A stretch of DNA of 62,000 bases from Neocallimastix lanati (nom. inval.) (GCA_016946835.1 JACVTC010000013.1:1752501-1814500); one strand, 5' to 3'. Shown: positions 11,301 through 25,160, numbered from the stretch's first letter. Notes: generated from the letters alone by a model not told the origin. Made by a program: numbers and translations.

Positions 11301-11638
11301 AATCTGATATGATTAAGAGGATTACCAAAAAGGTTAGTTAGCTGAGTATTGATATCAACGTCATTGTTTCGATTAACCTCAGCATTATTGTTTCGAATAG
11401 GTGTGGCAGGGGCTTGCGGCAACATTTTGGTAATTAATTTAGTAATTACCTTGTTGATAACATCGTTGACATTGGGGTTGTAATTAAAACCTACATCATT
11501 AAGTTTTCCAACGACGTCGACTTCCATGAATTCCTTAATACCTTGACGTTTAGCGGCATTGTCAATAAGAAATTTCCACTCATTAAAGTTGGATTTTCTA
11601 TGGAGGCGTTGGTCCTTAGCTAAGTTAAAGTCTTGCAT
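8366..11638 (-). pseudogene. Copia gag-protease-integrase part, one nonsense codon
   Basis: The first 776 codons (11638-9308) are open. They hold a Copia-type gag (N-terminus MQDFNLAKDQRLHRKSNFNE), a CQICEVKGHSTRNC zinc knuckle (CX2CX4HX4C) after an Asn/Lys-rich stretch, protease with WLYDTGAGEHI, the GAG-pre-integrase H-H-C-C finger (WHRRLGHY...CIECK), and the integrase core with D (IHSDISG), D (KSDGGKEF) and E (NGKAERINRT). A TAG at about 9306-9308, where integrases usually have Trp, interrupts the frame. The same frame then continues through the integrase C-terminal part (9178-8366), ending in a long N/E/D-rich region with a repeated NINED motif. Only the single stop separates the two parts, so the loss is recent. 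The start codon lies 75 bases inside the 5' LTR boundary, a normal leader length. Confidence 0.85.
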
Positions 11639-11691
11639 GATTTCGAAGCGGTGAAGCGAATTAATTAAGTACTTTTAATAATAAATGATAT

Positions 11692-11713
11692 GAGTCAACT
11701 GAGACTCTTAATC
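11692..11713 (-). other. Copia primer-binding site, complementary to a tRNA-Lys(CUU) anticodon arm
   Basis: Directly next to the 5' LTR, the plus strand reads TGAGACTCTTAATC (11700-11713). I recall the same 14 bases from the anticodon arm of eukaryotic tRNA-Lys(CUU), with loop CUCUUAA. The element RNA is therefore complementary to the inside of a tRNA, not to a CCA 3' end. Drosophila copia primes in this way with the 5' half of initiator tRNA. The second Copia relic has the same site at 41436-41449. Confidence 0.65.
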
Positions 11714-12028
11714 TGTTAGCTTTATTAAATTTAGATCTATAATAATATTCCTTATGGAATATGGTATACAAGGGAAATAAGTGTATGATCTATCTTCAGC
11801 TTTAAATAAGTAATAAAGTCACATGTTACTACATGCGTTTTCCATAACATAGAATAAATTAAAAATTAATTAAATAAATATTAAAAGATAATTAACATAG
11901 ATTTATACAAGACGATAGATCATAATACATTTAAGTAATCATTAAATATAAATAAATAAATACACATAAATATAAATAAATACTATAAATAAATAAAATA
12001 TATAGTTAAATTATGAGTGCAGTCAACA
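11714..12028 (-). repeat. Copia 5' LTR (LTR-A), intact, 315 bp
   Basis: On the element strand it begins TGTTGACTGC and ends GCTAACA. The near-complete second copy is split between 2770-2870 and 4490-4707. The small differences (short indels in the TTTA-rich part) suggest the insertion is not brand new. It would carry the element's promoter and polyadenylation signals, which I cannot pinpoint. Confidence 0.9.
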
Positions 12029-12783
12029 ATAATAATAATAATAATAATAATAATTTTTCAATATAAAATGACAAAAATGAAATAAGTTGGTATTATGATT
12101 TATATATAAAATAATTAATAAATAGTAATACTATTTATTTATTTATTTTTTTTTTATTGTATTTAATCATTTATAAATAAATAAATTTTTTTATTATTAT
12201 ATTTAATCATTTATCAATTAATAAGCGTGAACCTATTCAATAATAGCATACTTTATTCATTATAAATAAATAATATTATCAAATTATCATGATCATATTT
12301 ATTTTATTTAATTATTATTTAGAAATAATTAAAATGAATAATTTATAGAAAAAGTAAAAAGTTAAAAAAAAAAATAAAAAAAAAAGTATTAAAAAATACC
12401 AAATGTAATAATAATGATATAAAATAAGGTTTGAATTTAATTTATTTATACTACATTAATATGAATATAAATATTGATTATGATTTTTTATTTGATAATG
12501 ACTAATTATCAATCTTAATCAATATTAATATTTAAATTTAATTTAATTTTTAATTATTTTTATGATAATATTATGAGTTTATAACTATTATTTATATAAA
12601 TTTATGTATTTACTATTTACCTACCTACCTATTTATTTATTATATATTTTCAATTTTATATGATTTTATTTATTTTATTTTTTGATAAGTAATAACTATA
12701 TTATTATTTTATCTGGTTATTTATAAAAATTATTATTATATTAATATTTATTGATGTAATTATTATTATAAGTAATTGTTGAT

Positions 12784-12828
<45 letters not shown>

Positions 12829-13076
12829 CTGTAATTATTAAAAGATAAAATAAATAAAAAATTGTTCATGGTAAAAGTCAACATTTTTTTTTTATCTTAT
12901 ATACAAATCATTTAGTCTTAATTATTATGTGTTTAAAATAAAATTACATTTTGTTTCAAAACATAATTGCATTCCCACCCCATAAAAACATATAAGCTTT
13001 CAGAATTATGAAAAAAAGTTTTATTAATATTTAAATATATAGAAAATCAATATTTCAGTATCATGAATTTTAATTT

Positions 13077-13190
13077 GTTTCATTGTTTAGTTTCTTAAAT
13101 TAATCTTTTAAAGTATTATTAATAAATAAGTTATTTCATTGTTTAGTTAAATTAATCTTTTATAGTATTATTAATAAATAAATATTTTTC
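13077..13190. repeat. Imperfect tandem repeat, about 57-bp unit, 2 copies
   Basis: The pattern TTTCATTGTTTAG ... AAATTAATCTTTTA ... AGTATTATTAATAAATAA occurs twice back to back with small differences. Confidence 0.7.
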
Positions 13191-14632
13191 TATTTTTATT
13201 ATATAAAATTCTATATCGATCCATCGCGATACATCTTCTATATCAATAAATAAGAAAAATGTATCCCTTTCTAATGTTTATAATAAAATTTAATATAAAT
13301 AAATTAATACAAATAAATTTTATTTAATAAAAAAGTATTATTTTTTTTAAAAAAAGAAAAATTAATATAGTACGTTGTACAACATTTCAATAAATAATAA
13401 ATTTATATATAATAGATATATACATTTTTTTTTGCTAATTTTCTTTTTATTTTATGTAATCAACATTTTTTTTTTATAGAAATTTTAACATTTCTTTTAT
13501 GTATTGCTAAATTTATAATAATTACTAATTAAAAATAATAAAAATGTTTTAAAAGGCTTGATTATTTATATTGAAAAAAAATTTTTTTAAATATATTATC
13601 ATTTTTTTAGTGTTAAAATTAATCAATCTTTTTAATATAAATATTCCAAAATTGACTTAATAATAATTTATATTAAATGAAATGAAATGAATAATTAAAT
13701 TTTTTTTTATTATTTCATATTATTATTATTATTATTATTTATTATTAATAAAAAAAAGAGTTAATAGTAATATTTATATTTAGGAGTATAATCATTAGGT
13801 TGTTATTAAAGATCTATTTTTTAATACTGTTACTTATATAACAATTTATTATTTATGTTAAGATAAAAATAAAAAAAGAAATAAATAGAACAATAATTTC
13901 TTTGAATAAAGTAAAATTTTAAAAAAAAAAAACAATATTAATAAATAAAAAAATATATATATATTTTTTAAACAATAATATAATATATTATAATTATAAT
14001 AGAGTGATATAATAATAAATAATTTTTTCCAAAAAAAAAAAAAAGATACAATACTATAAATATAAATTTTATATCTTTATGGGTGACATTTAATATAAAC
14101 AAAATTGGATAAGATCGATAAAAAAAAATTATGTGGAAATATAATATCAATGAAATTAAATAAATTTATAATTTAAATAATTACTAATGAAATAATTAAT
14201 GAGAAAAAAAGAAATGTCTCATTTACTAATTAATCTTTTTTTTATCTATTGAAGTATTCGTATGAATTTTTTACTTTATATAATGAAATTTTAAATAATT
14301 AATTATTATTATATTTTATAATTATTCAAGTTTTAAAGTTTTATTAAATTCTTATTATTACTGTTATTATATCATTAATAACTTAGTAAATTTAATATTT
14401 TAATTATTATTATAAATGTAATATCTTTATATATTTATATTTTAATTTTTTTAATAATTATTATATATATTTATAATACTTAACCAATTTATTAAGATAA
14501 AAAATTTTGTATATGAGAATCATGAAGAAATAACATTGGTGTTGATAAATATTATCTTACCATAAAATCTTCAGCTATCTATTCAAAATTATAAATCATA
14601 TTTATATAAAATTGTTATATAATTATTCCTTT

Positions 14633-14696
14633 AAAAAACTGTAAACCACTGTGAATGTATATTAATATATATATTCATATTGGTTTACAGTTTTTT
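14633..14696. repeat. Strong stem-loop with 16-bp perfect outer arms
   Basis: AAAAAACTGTAAACCA (14633-14648) is exactly complementary to TGGTTTACAGTTTTTT (14681-14696). The interior (GAATGTATATTAATATATATATTC) is itself largely self-complementary, so the 64-bp segment can fold almost end to end. No coding frame is nearby. It may be a small foldback element or a transcribed hairpin. Confidence 0.75.
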
Positions 14697-17600
14697 AATG
14701 ATTTGCATATATTATTTTCACGTTATTAATAGAAAAATAAAAAAAAAAGTCTATATTAGTATATATAAATTTTAGGATGGAACACAATATAATAGAGTAA
14801 ATAATGGATAGTTATACCATTTTAATATATATTATTATTTCCATTTTAGGAAAATAAAAAATTTATAGTTTTTATAGTTTGTAAATAGTATTTATAAAAA
14901 ACAATCATTTATATATTTCTACATTAATTTTATATTTAGAGTTTATATTGTTAAGCTTTTGAATATTCTATTTAATCAGATAAAATATATTAATAGAAAT
15001 TAAAATTTTTTTAAATATATAATTGAATTTGGTTGATTGTTTCATTTCATATTGAAAATTAATTAAAAAATTATTATGAAGAATTGTTCCCAATTAATTT
15101 TTAGTCAATATTTATAATATTTATATTATATTTTAATATCAAGCTTTTTAAATTTAATATTTTTGATATATATATAAATTTTAATAATTAAAAATTTTAA
15201 TATATAAAAAAATTTTAATTTTAATATACATCTAATTAAATACATAAATTATATTATATTTCATATTTATTAAAATTATAATTTTTTTTAAAAAAAATTA
15301 TAATTTTTAAATAAAAAAGATTTATATTATATATTATAATATTTTGAAATAACATTTTTTGTTGGGAAAAAGTTATTCAATAAACCATATTTTTTATGAA
15401 TAAATTAATTTTTAGTGATTGTGTAACTTTGAAAAATAAAATATATAAATTTGTATAAAAAATGTAATAAAAATATCTCCAATTAAAGATAAATTGTTTT
15501 TATATTAAAAAAAAAATATATATTTTTTTCATTAAACAAAATTAGCACATTATAATTTTTTTTTTTGGCAAACAATAATATAGAACTATTTCTATTATTG
15601 TAACTAAAATCATTTTATAATTTCATAATCAATATCTAACCTTCATTAATAATACTACTAATAATAAAATAAAGAAAAAAAAATCACTTGTTATATAGCA
15701 TAAATATATATTAAATAATCTTTAGACTTTTTTTTTTAATAAAAAATTTTGAAAGAAAAAAAAATACAAAATATAAATTCCATAATTTATAAATAATAGG
15801 CAATTGATATATTTATTTTGCACATATATGCAATATACTAAACATGGTATATATTAAATGTTGTTATAACTAAAAAACAATGATATATAATTATTAACTA
15901 TATTTAAATACATGAATAAATAAATAATACAAAATTGAAATATTTTTATTATAATTTATGTTTTGAATAAAAACAATAATAATTAAATAATTATAAAATG
16001 ATTATTATTAACTTAATAAAAATGAGTTATTGACTTCATGTTTTATTATCATATTAACTCCCTTGTATATCTATTCATAACAATGATTTTTTTATTACTG
16101 TATTTAAAATATTTTTAATATAAATATATATTTTTAATAAATATATACTCTATGACTAATAACTACAAATTAATAATAACAATTGACCAGCTTACTTTTT
16201 AATTAATGGTATAATTTACTAAATAGAGAATAATTAAATATTTTAAAAAGGGGGAGGTTTTCGTAAGAATGTATAATAATAATATGATTAATAAATATAA
16301 ATATAAATAAAGATAATTAAATACTATAAATAAAGCTTATTTATTATAATTATATTTAGTACTTTTGTAATTCTTTTATATTTTGATTATTAAAAATTTA
16401 AAATAAAAGATTTAATTTTTATTTATTTATTTATTAATACATATATTATACATGAAAATAATTGGCTTATTTAAAATTTTAATGATTCATACTACCAAAA
16501 AAATTAAAACGGCAATTCTTTTAAATATTATTCTTTTAAATTTTATTCTTTCCTTAAGTTTATTGAACAATTCTATTTTTTATGAAAAAAGATTAATAAA
16601 AATAAATTGATGTAATGATATATTGGTGATATATATATTAAATATATTATACTCAATATAAATATAATATATTTTACATATTATTAAAATAAATATTTTA
16701 TAATTAAACTTCATTTTGTTTATTAATACTATTTCCTTATTTAATATGTAATATCAGTATAATTATTCATGGTGATATAATATTTTTTTTTTTTTTACAT
16801 TTTAATATTTATTGTTTTATATATTTATTTTGTTTTTTGGAAATAGGAAATAATAGGGAATGAAAAGTATAAATATTATTAAAATTATTGTGGTTAAAAT
16901 TTTAAATTAATATATTTCTATAATTAATATATTTATTATATTGAACGGATCATAATTAATAAATGATGAATATATTAATTATATATACACAAATAATAAT
17001 AATAATAAATATACAATTAACATATTAACATTTAATATTAGATTGTTGATATTTTTAAGTGAAAATAAATACTTATTATAAATAATTTTATCTATTTTAA
17101 TTTAATATTAATTATTAATGGGAAATGGAGATGTACGATGTACTTATAATTACAACGGATGCTTTTTTATGGTAGATAAAAAGAAAAAAAAAAATTTTTT
17201 TTATCAATTTATAAGACACTCATATTGAAAATATAAATATAACATATTAAAGATCAAGTAATAATTAAAATAATTAGAATTCTTATTTGATTATTATTTA
17301 AATTATACATTTTTAATATTGTAGATTAATAATTTTTTTTTACAATTAATAATTATATAAATTTTTACATCAATAAATTATGATTAGATAAACTTCTTAA
17401 TATGGTTATTATTAATATACTAAAAAGTAATATATTTATTAATTTTAATAATTGTATTTTAGAATATATTAATAATAGATATTTATTTGAAATATAAAAA
17501 TCTTTTTTTTTTTTTTTAATAATTATCTAAACGATACTCTATATTGTATATTGTAATTATATTAATTGTATTGTAAATATCGAGCTTATTTTTAAGTAGT

Positions 17601-18249
17601 TTAAATAATTGCTTCGAGTAATTATATATATATATTTAATAAAGAGTGAAGCTTTATTTTATTTTATTTATTTATTTATATTCTTTATTTTTTTTTTTAT
17701 TTGTCGATAAAATATTATTATAATATTATAGAATAATAATCAATATTACTTTATATATTATTAAAAGCCTAATAAAATATATTTATTTTGTTTATTCATT
17801 ATTAAATATAAATTTTTTAAAATATTGGAATATATCTATATAATAATTCTTTATTTTTATCTATAAACACTCAAAATTATGAATATTATTATGAATATTA
17901 TTTATTTAAGAGAAATTTTTTATATATACAATAAACTAGTAAAACAGGTTTTATAAGGGAAAAAAATAAGAAAAGTACTAAATTAATATACAACAATTTT
18001 AAAAATTTTTTTTTTTCGATAAATAAAATTTTTAGCCAAAAGTTCATAATAATAATAAAAAAAAAAAAACATTCTTATGTTTATTTATCTGTCCTAAAAA
18101 TAATTTCTATTAAAAAAAAAATTTTTTTTTATTTTAAATAATTATTAAATTATTTTATATATTAAATATTTAAATATATAACTGTAAATTAATATATTAC
18201 TATACTAATGATTATATATAAAAATTTTATACTACAAATAAATTTTATA

Positions 18250-18345
18250 GTATTCGTAATTATAAACTTTATATTATATATATTATTCACAATTATAGTA
18301 TTCGTAATTATAAACTTTATATTATATATATTATTCACAAATACA
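18250..18345. repeat. 48-bp tandem duplication (2 copies)
   Basis: GTATTCGTAATTATAAAC and the following bases up to ATTATTCACAA are present at 18250 and again at 18298, essentially identical. Confidence 0.85.
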
Positions 18346-19373
18346 TAATATAGATTATATATAATTGATATAATAAATTTCTATATATTATATTAAATAA
18401 AAATAACAAATAGAAAATATAATTAAAGCAATAGTAATATATTTAATATTTTTATTCAAAATAATTATATTTTTATACTGTTCGCCATATTAATCCGCAA
18501 AACTTATTTAATTTATTTACCTTTCATTATATATTAATTTATATTAAAATAAACCATATTATTATTAAATATTATAATCCAAATAAATAAATAAATAAAT
18601 ATTTGAAATAAATAAATTTTACTTTTATTAAAATAAATTATTTTCAGTTGACAATTAAATAATTTTTAATATAATTAAATCCTTATATAAAAGTAATTAT
18701 AAATAATAATAAATGGCAAATATTTACATAACATATAGATAGAATATATTAGTTAATATATTATAGTATATTCTGATATGCTAAAATAAAAATAATTATA
18801 TAAATATTAAAAAAAATATAATAAACTATAAAATAAAATTTAATTGATAATATATTATATTATAAATTAATATAATGATATAAAGATAACAATTAATTAT
18901 TATTAAATATATATATATTAATAGTATAATTGAACAATAAAATGAAAATGTTTTTTTTTTTTTTTATTTTTTGTTTACAAAACAAGATTGATTATACCAT
19001 AAAATATAAAAACATTTATATTATAAATTATTAAAACTCTAAACACCGTATTATTAGAATGTAGATAAAGTAAGATAACAGTAAAATAATGTGATACAAA
19101 ATATTATACTTTTAAATAATAAAAATATAATAATAAAAATAATAAAATATAATATATATTTTTCATAGAAAATATATAATAAAAAAAAAAACTAATAATA
19201 AATAATAGGTAATATCTGGCCGTACTGTTTAAAAATATTGTATGGTTTCAAATAATACAATAAAATATTTGACCCATAATTATGTTTTTATTTTATTAAT
19301 ATTAACTTGATAATCAATGATGAAATGTTTTTCCCCACTGCTAGTATTATATTTAATTTTATTTTAAATTTAA

Positions 19374-19409
<36 letters not shown>

Positions 19410-19785
19410 AAATATTATTTAATAAATTATAATTATTATTTAATAAATTATAATTATTTTAATAATTATAATATTTCAAGTAATTAAAATATATTAAATA
19501 ATATAAAAAGAACCAATATAAAATTAAAAAATATTAATATATGGAACCAATATATTATAATATAATATGTTTTTTTTAAATATTAAATATTCGCTATATA
19601 ACTTAATATATTATTAATATTTATGTTTATAATTTCAATTTATAGAAATATTATATTATAATATATTAACTATAATATATTATTCTGTTATTGTATAACT
19701 ATTAAATATATAATTTTTTATATTTTATAAAAGTATTGATGTATTATGTATTTTTTATTAAAAGAATTTATTATATAAATAATAA

Positions 19786-19817
<32 letters not shown>

Positions 19818-20579
19818 CTATAAAAAGTTTTATAAAATTTTGAATATAAAAATAGGATTTGATAATAGTATTATTAATATTTTTATTTTATTATTATTAT
19901 TATTAAAATAATTAAACGTAATTAAAAAGATTATTGTTTATAAAAAAAATAAAAAAAAAAAAAAAAATTAAAAATAAATAATACAGTATTATTCCAAACC
20001 AAAATATTAATAATATTTTATATAAATTTTACATTTCATGTTTAATGAATTTTTTTTAAACAAAATTTATTAATATAGTTATAGAATATTATATATTTTT
20101 TCCAAACTAATTTTTAATAAAAATAACAAAAGAAATATAATATATGAACCATTCTATATTTTTAAATAAATTTATGATTTTTTAAATATTTTCAAAATAT
20201 TATTTTGAATAAAAATATTATAATTGAGCTGTATCCATTATAAATTTTTGTTTAAAATATATATATATTAAATATTAAATACATTAACACTAATAAATAA
20301 ATTGTATTAAGTGCATTAATATAAACTCAATATAAAGTAATATTGAAAACCAAAAAATAAAAATAAATTTAAATTGATTAATATTTATTAATTAAATTCA
20401 GACTTTCATTAATAAAACAGTAATTGTAATTGAGAAACATATTCCAACAAAAAATACTAATTTCATTTGAAATATGAAAAACTAAGCTATTAACAAAATT
20501 CATTAGATAAAATATATTATCAATTTAATTTAATTTTATTTTTTCTTTTTTTTTTTTTTAAAAAAAAAAAAAGACTAAA

Positions 20580-23500
20580 ATGGAAAAAGTCAATGTAGCA
20601 TACAATTTAAAAATAGCAGAATCCTCAATGGATCTCTCTACTGAAGCTATAAATACGGCAAATCAGTATGTTTAACGAATTTTTAATAATTTTATTATAA
20701 AAATCTTTTTATTTATTATTGTTATGGTGTTAAAGGTGAAAATAAATGACATATATTAATTTGTATATTTATATGTTAATAGGGAAGAATATATAAAAAA
20801 ACAGGAAAAATTTAAAAGAACTGTTATGGGGGCATATGATATTTGTAGTAAAAAATTATATAAAGCAACTGATCCAACATTAGAAGATTATTTTAGAAGA
20901 AAATGGAAGATATCAAGGTAAATGAATAATTAAATTTATTAAAAAAGAAGTAGAATTAAAATTAAATGATAAAAAATATTTTTTAATTTTTTTAAACACT
21001 ATATATTAATGACTATTAATTTTTAATTTATATATATTTTTATATTTTTAGAGCTCGTAAGTATAATAATAAAATTATTTAAAATTAAAATTTTTAATAA
21101 AAATTTTTATTAATAAAAAATTTATTCATGTATTTTTTTTATTGAAAATAAAAAAAAAAATTAAAAAAAAAATCTTTTTAAATTGTAATAATAGAGGTCT
21201 ATCGTTTTTTGGATGCTGGTAAGGATTAAAAATTAAATATAAAAATGTGTTTCCCTTTTATAAGATTTTCATTTTATTAATGTATTATTAATTAATAATA
21301 TAAATTTTAATAAATAGCTGCTGTATTAAAGCAATTAGAAAACTTTAAATATCAACCATCACATGAAAGGTAAATTAAATTTTCTGTAATTTTAATATAT
21401 TGAAATAATATAAAGAAATTTACATATTTATACGTATATCTAAATAATATTAGATTATGTAGAACATTAAAACAACATGCTAAAATACCAGAACATATGA
21501 GATTATTATGGTCAAAAGTACTTGAAAGTGCAGGTGATAGATTAACAAGTATTAATAGTGCATTAGTAGCAAATGTATGGAATAATATGCTAAGTCAAGG
21601 TATAATATCTATGAAAGAAGTTGAAGAAGCCGCAGCTGCAAAGAAAAAAAGAAAAGGAAATAAAAAGCAATCAGCAAATAAAGCTCAAAAAATTTCAAAA
21701 ACAGAAAAGAAAAAGAGCAATACTATGAAAGGTTCTGAAGCTTCTGATGAAGATAAAAAATTACAAACTCAGTCAAACAGTCAGGCGTCAAATTTTTTGC
21801 CAAATTCAACTTTAAATATTTCAGGATCAAACGTTAAAATTGATATTTATAATAATACAAAAACTTCACAGAATGATGCTTGCACTCAACTATCTTCACC
21901 ATCAATGACTATTCAAAGTACAAAAAATACAATAAATTCAAGTACAAATATAGAAATTAATACTTCTACTAATAATGGTAATATTAATGCTAATACTAAT
22001 AATAATAGTAATAGTAATAGTTACAGTAGTAATAATAAATTGAACATAAATAATAATAGTAATACTAGTAAAAAGAATTTAAACTCTAATAATAATAATT
22101 ATATTATTACAACACAACAATCCATTCCAACTATAGCGAATACTATAGTATCTATACCTCAAAATGCGGTACAATATATACCACAGACTGGATCTGTTAT
22201 TACCACCAACAATACTTCAAATACAGATTATTCTACAGTTTCTACTACTAACGTAAATATATCAAATTCAAATAATACAATTTCATCTATAATATCTTCT
22301 CCTAATTATAATACTACTGTACCACCTTTAACCCCACCATCACAGTCACCTATGATTCAACAAGTTGTGAAGCAAGACAAACTTTCTACTCAAAATCATG
22401 TTACAATTAAATCAAGTAATATTTCTTCACCTACAAATATAACATCAAATAATCCTTCGCCAAACCCTACTATTACTTCCCCCTATGGAATGCAGCAAAG
22501 ATATTCTACTGTGTCTCAAACACCTATTCAAATGTTTCCAAGTTATGCAACTAATCCATCATTAACAAATACACCACCACAACAAATATCTCAGTCATCA
22601 CAAATTAAAAATATACCAAATAATTATAATTCAACAATGACCATTCCATCACCTCCTGTATTTAATGAGGGTTATAATAATGCTACACAATCTAATACTA
22701 TTACTTTAATATCATCTCAACTTCCCACACCAAACCCACCTCATGCTCAAACTCAAATCCTTAATAGTCCAAATATGATACAAATTCAAAATCAAGTTCA
22801 ATCACAATCTCAACATTCTTTAATGGTCAATTCCCATTCTAATCCATCACCAACTATGATAAATAGTCAAGGTAACTATTCTAATCCTCAAAATCAACAC
22901 CAATCTCAACAAGCTCAACAAATTCAAGCTCAGCAAAGTCAATCATCAGCGCAAACTGCCATTAATCATGTCGTGAAATCTGGAAATCAAACACCAGGTC
23001 TTGCAATGCCAATTCAATATTCTTCCATTGTATTGCAAAATCCTCAACCAACGAATCAACAAGTTAACCATGTACCCTCCCCTACTTTTTCTATGATTAA
23101 TAATAATAATAATAATTCAAATAATACTCAAAAACAAGATATTATTAAACAAAATCAAACACCTGCTTGGATAACCTATCCTCAAAGTAGTATAGGTCAG
23201 ATGCAACCACATCCTCAAAATAATATAGGACCTATTCAGCAACAACCCACTTCAACACAACCTCAACCTCAACCTCAATCTCAACCTCAAGTACAAGTTC
23301 AAGCTCAAACTAACCATGAAACCAACATTAAAAAAAATGTTGTAAACTTATTTTCTAATTCGCAACCTCAAACTTATTACCCAAATCAAGGTACTTCATC
23401 ATCATCATATAATCAACAATCTCATCCACCGCAAGCTCCACAACAAGCAATTTCTAATACTTATTCAGTTTATTCTATTTCTAATCCATCACAGTCTTCA

Positions 23501-24178
23501 TCTTCAACTCAGAATCAACCAGTAATTTATACTCCAACCAATGTTCAAGGAGGAGTTCCCCAAAACCATGGTCAAATGGCTCATCCACAACCTTCAAATA
23601 TTATTTCACCACAGCAATCCTCACAAAATCATCAATTCATTTATACCTCAACTAATCCTAATAATCAAAATCAAAATCAATCACAAACTCAAATTCAACC
23701 TACTCAGCAAACAAATATAATGTATGCTACTTCTTCAAATGTTCAAGGAGGAGTAACCTATGTTAATCAAAATCAAAATTTTTCCCAAACTCAACAAACT
23801 AATACGCTAACCCCACAGAATCCTATTTATAATATGAATTCATCAACAAATTCAGCGGCTACAACTTTTCAAAGACAAAATCAAGGACAAAATCACCAGC
23901 AACCATCCTATATTTATTCCAATAATATGCCATCTCTAGGTATGGAAAATCAAAATAATTCAACTTACATTCAAAATATTAATGGTAATCCGTCAACTCT
24001 TCCTGCTTCCAATAATGCTAATATTCAAACACAAATGATACCAAACGCAAATTCAACTTTATCAAATCCAAATTCACAAAATTATTATACCACAAAATCT
24101 ACTTATTATTCAATGAATAATATTTCATCTCAACAAATGAAAGATCGTGCCAATTTAAATTATATACTAAATAAATAA
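20580..24178 (+). CDS. Probable nuclear regulator: helix-turn-helix-like N-terminal domain plus long N/Q/S/T-rich tail (1008 aa, 6 exons)
   Basis: Exons at 20580-20665, 20783-20917, 21052-21056, 21195-21218, 21318-21369 and 21454-24178 join in frame with GT...AG introns of 84-138 bp. Exon 3 is only 5 nt. The joined N-terminus holds a conserved-looking block at about residues 50-145: KLYKATDPTLEDYFRRKW, then KISRAQVYRFLDAA spanning three splice junctions, then QPSHERLCRTL and LWSKVLESAGDRLTS. The order 'LY..TLEDYFRRKW.ISRAQVYRFLDAA...ERLCR.L...W' resembles a helix-turn-helix-like domain I know from bacterial plasmid and phage proteins (EYCRERWGISRxxAYQLI-type), so DNA binding is plausible but not shown. 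A basic cluster at about 162-190 (KKKRKGNKKQ) could be a nuclear signal. Residues ~200-1008 are low complexity, rich in N, Q, S, T and P, prion-like. The start is the ATG 7 bases after an A-run. The exact family is unidentified. Confidence 0.8.
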
Positions 24179-24461
24179 GTAAATATCCACAATAATTTAT
24201 TAATTTTTATCAATCATTGATTAAAATAATTTAGTAAATCAATAGAAAAAAAAAAAAAAAAAAAAGAAAACAATAATAATAATAATAATTAATAATAATA
24301 ATAATAGTGTACAATTAATAAAAAATTAAATTGAATTATTGTTTTTTAAAGAGTTTTACATATATAATATATAATTAATTATTAAATAGAATATAAAATC
24401 CTTATAATTTTATATTTTATTATTAAATTATTATTATTATTATTTATTATTATTACAATAG

Positions 24462-24495
<34 letters not shown>

Positions 24496-24881
24496 ATTTA
24501 TATTTTAACATATATTTAACAAAGTAATATATATAATTATCATGAATAGAATAAATTATAAATAAAAATGAAAAATAGTCAAATAATTTTTCAATTTTTA
24601 TTGCTTTTCTCAAAATTTTTATTTTATTTTTATTTTTATCTTACTCTCTTTATTTTTTTTTTTTTTTTATTTTTATTTTTAGATATTTCTTTATTATAAT
24701 TTTTTTAATTTATATTTAATTTTAACTCAATATTCAAATCCAAAAGTTCATTCATACAGCAAATATATCAATATTTATTTATTTATTATTATTATTTAAT
24801 AAAAGATGTGTAAATAGAAGAAAAAAAAAAGATTTAAAAAAAAAAAAAAAAAAAATTAAAATTACAAAAAGAATAATAAAT

Positions 24882-24912
<31 letters not shown>

Positions 24913-25124
24913 AAAAAAAAATAAAAATAAAATAAAATAACTATAATAAAAAGATAATAATAATAACACTTTATTCAATTAAAGTAATTATTAGCATATC
25001 TATTTATTATTATTTTATTATTATTCTATGGTTATAGTTTTATTATTATAGTATTAAACTTTTATTTTATATTTTTATTATTTATTATTATTATTATTAT
25101 TATTATTTTTATTTTATATTTTTA

Positions 25125-25160
<36 letters not shown>

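Larger units (their letters stand above)
2770..12028 (-). mobile_element. Ty1/Copia LTR retrotransposon, degenerate, with nested LTR-B and an internal inversion
   Basis: The element reads on the minus strand. Its outer ends are TGTTAGC (2770) and GTCAACA (12028), i.e. an LTR starting TGTTGAC and ending GCTAACA, flanked on both sides by ATAAT (2765-2769 and 12029-12033), a likely 5-bp target duplication in a TAA repeat. The domain order gag, zinc knuckle, DTGA protease, integrase, reverse transcriptase (YVDD) and RNase H, with integrase before RT, defines Copia/Pseudoviridae. The 5' LTR is intact. The 3' LTR is split by LTR-B, and 3253-4707 is inverted relative to the rest. At least two nonsense codons and three frameshifts make it non-autonomous now. 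Confidence 0.88.
12034..20579. other. 8.5 kb of AT-rich intergenic DNA
   Basis: I see no gene. Frames are short and have no codon bias or motif. It contains (TAA)n beside the Copia end, T-runs (about 12787-12827, 19788-19811), a stretch of eight TAAA units at about 19375-19408, one strong stem-loop (14633-14696), and local tandem duplications at 13077-13190 and 18250-18345. The few GC-richer bases are scattered. Confidence 0.7.
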
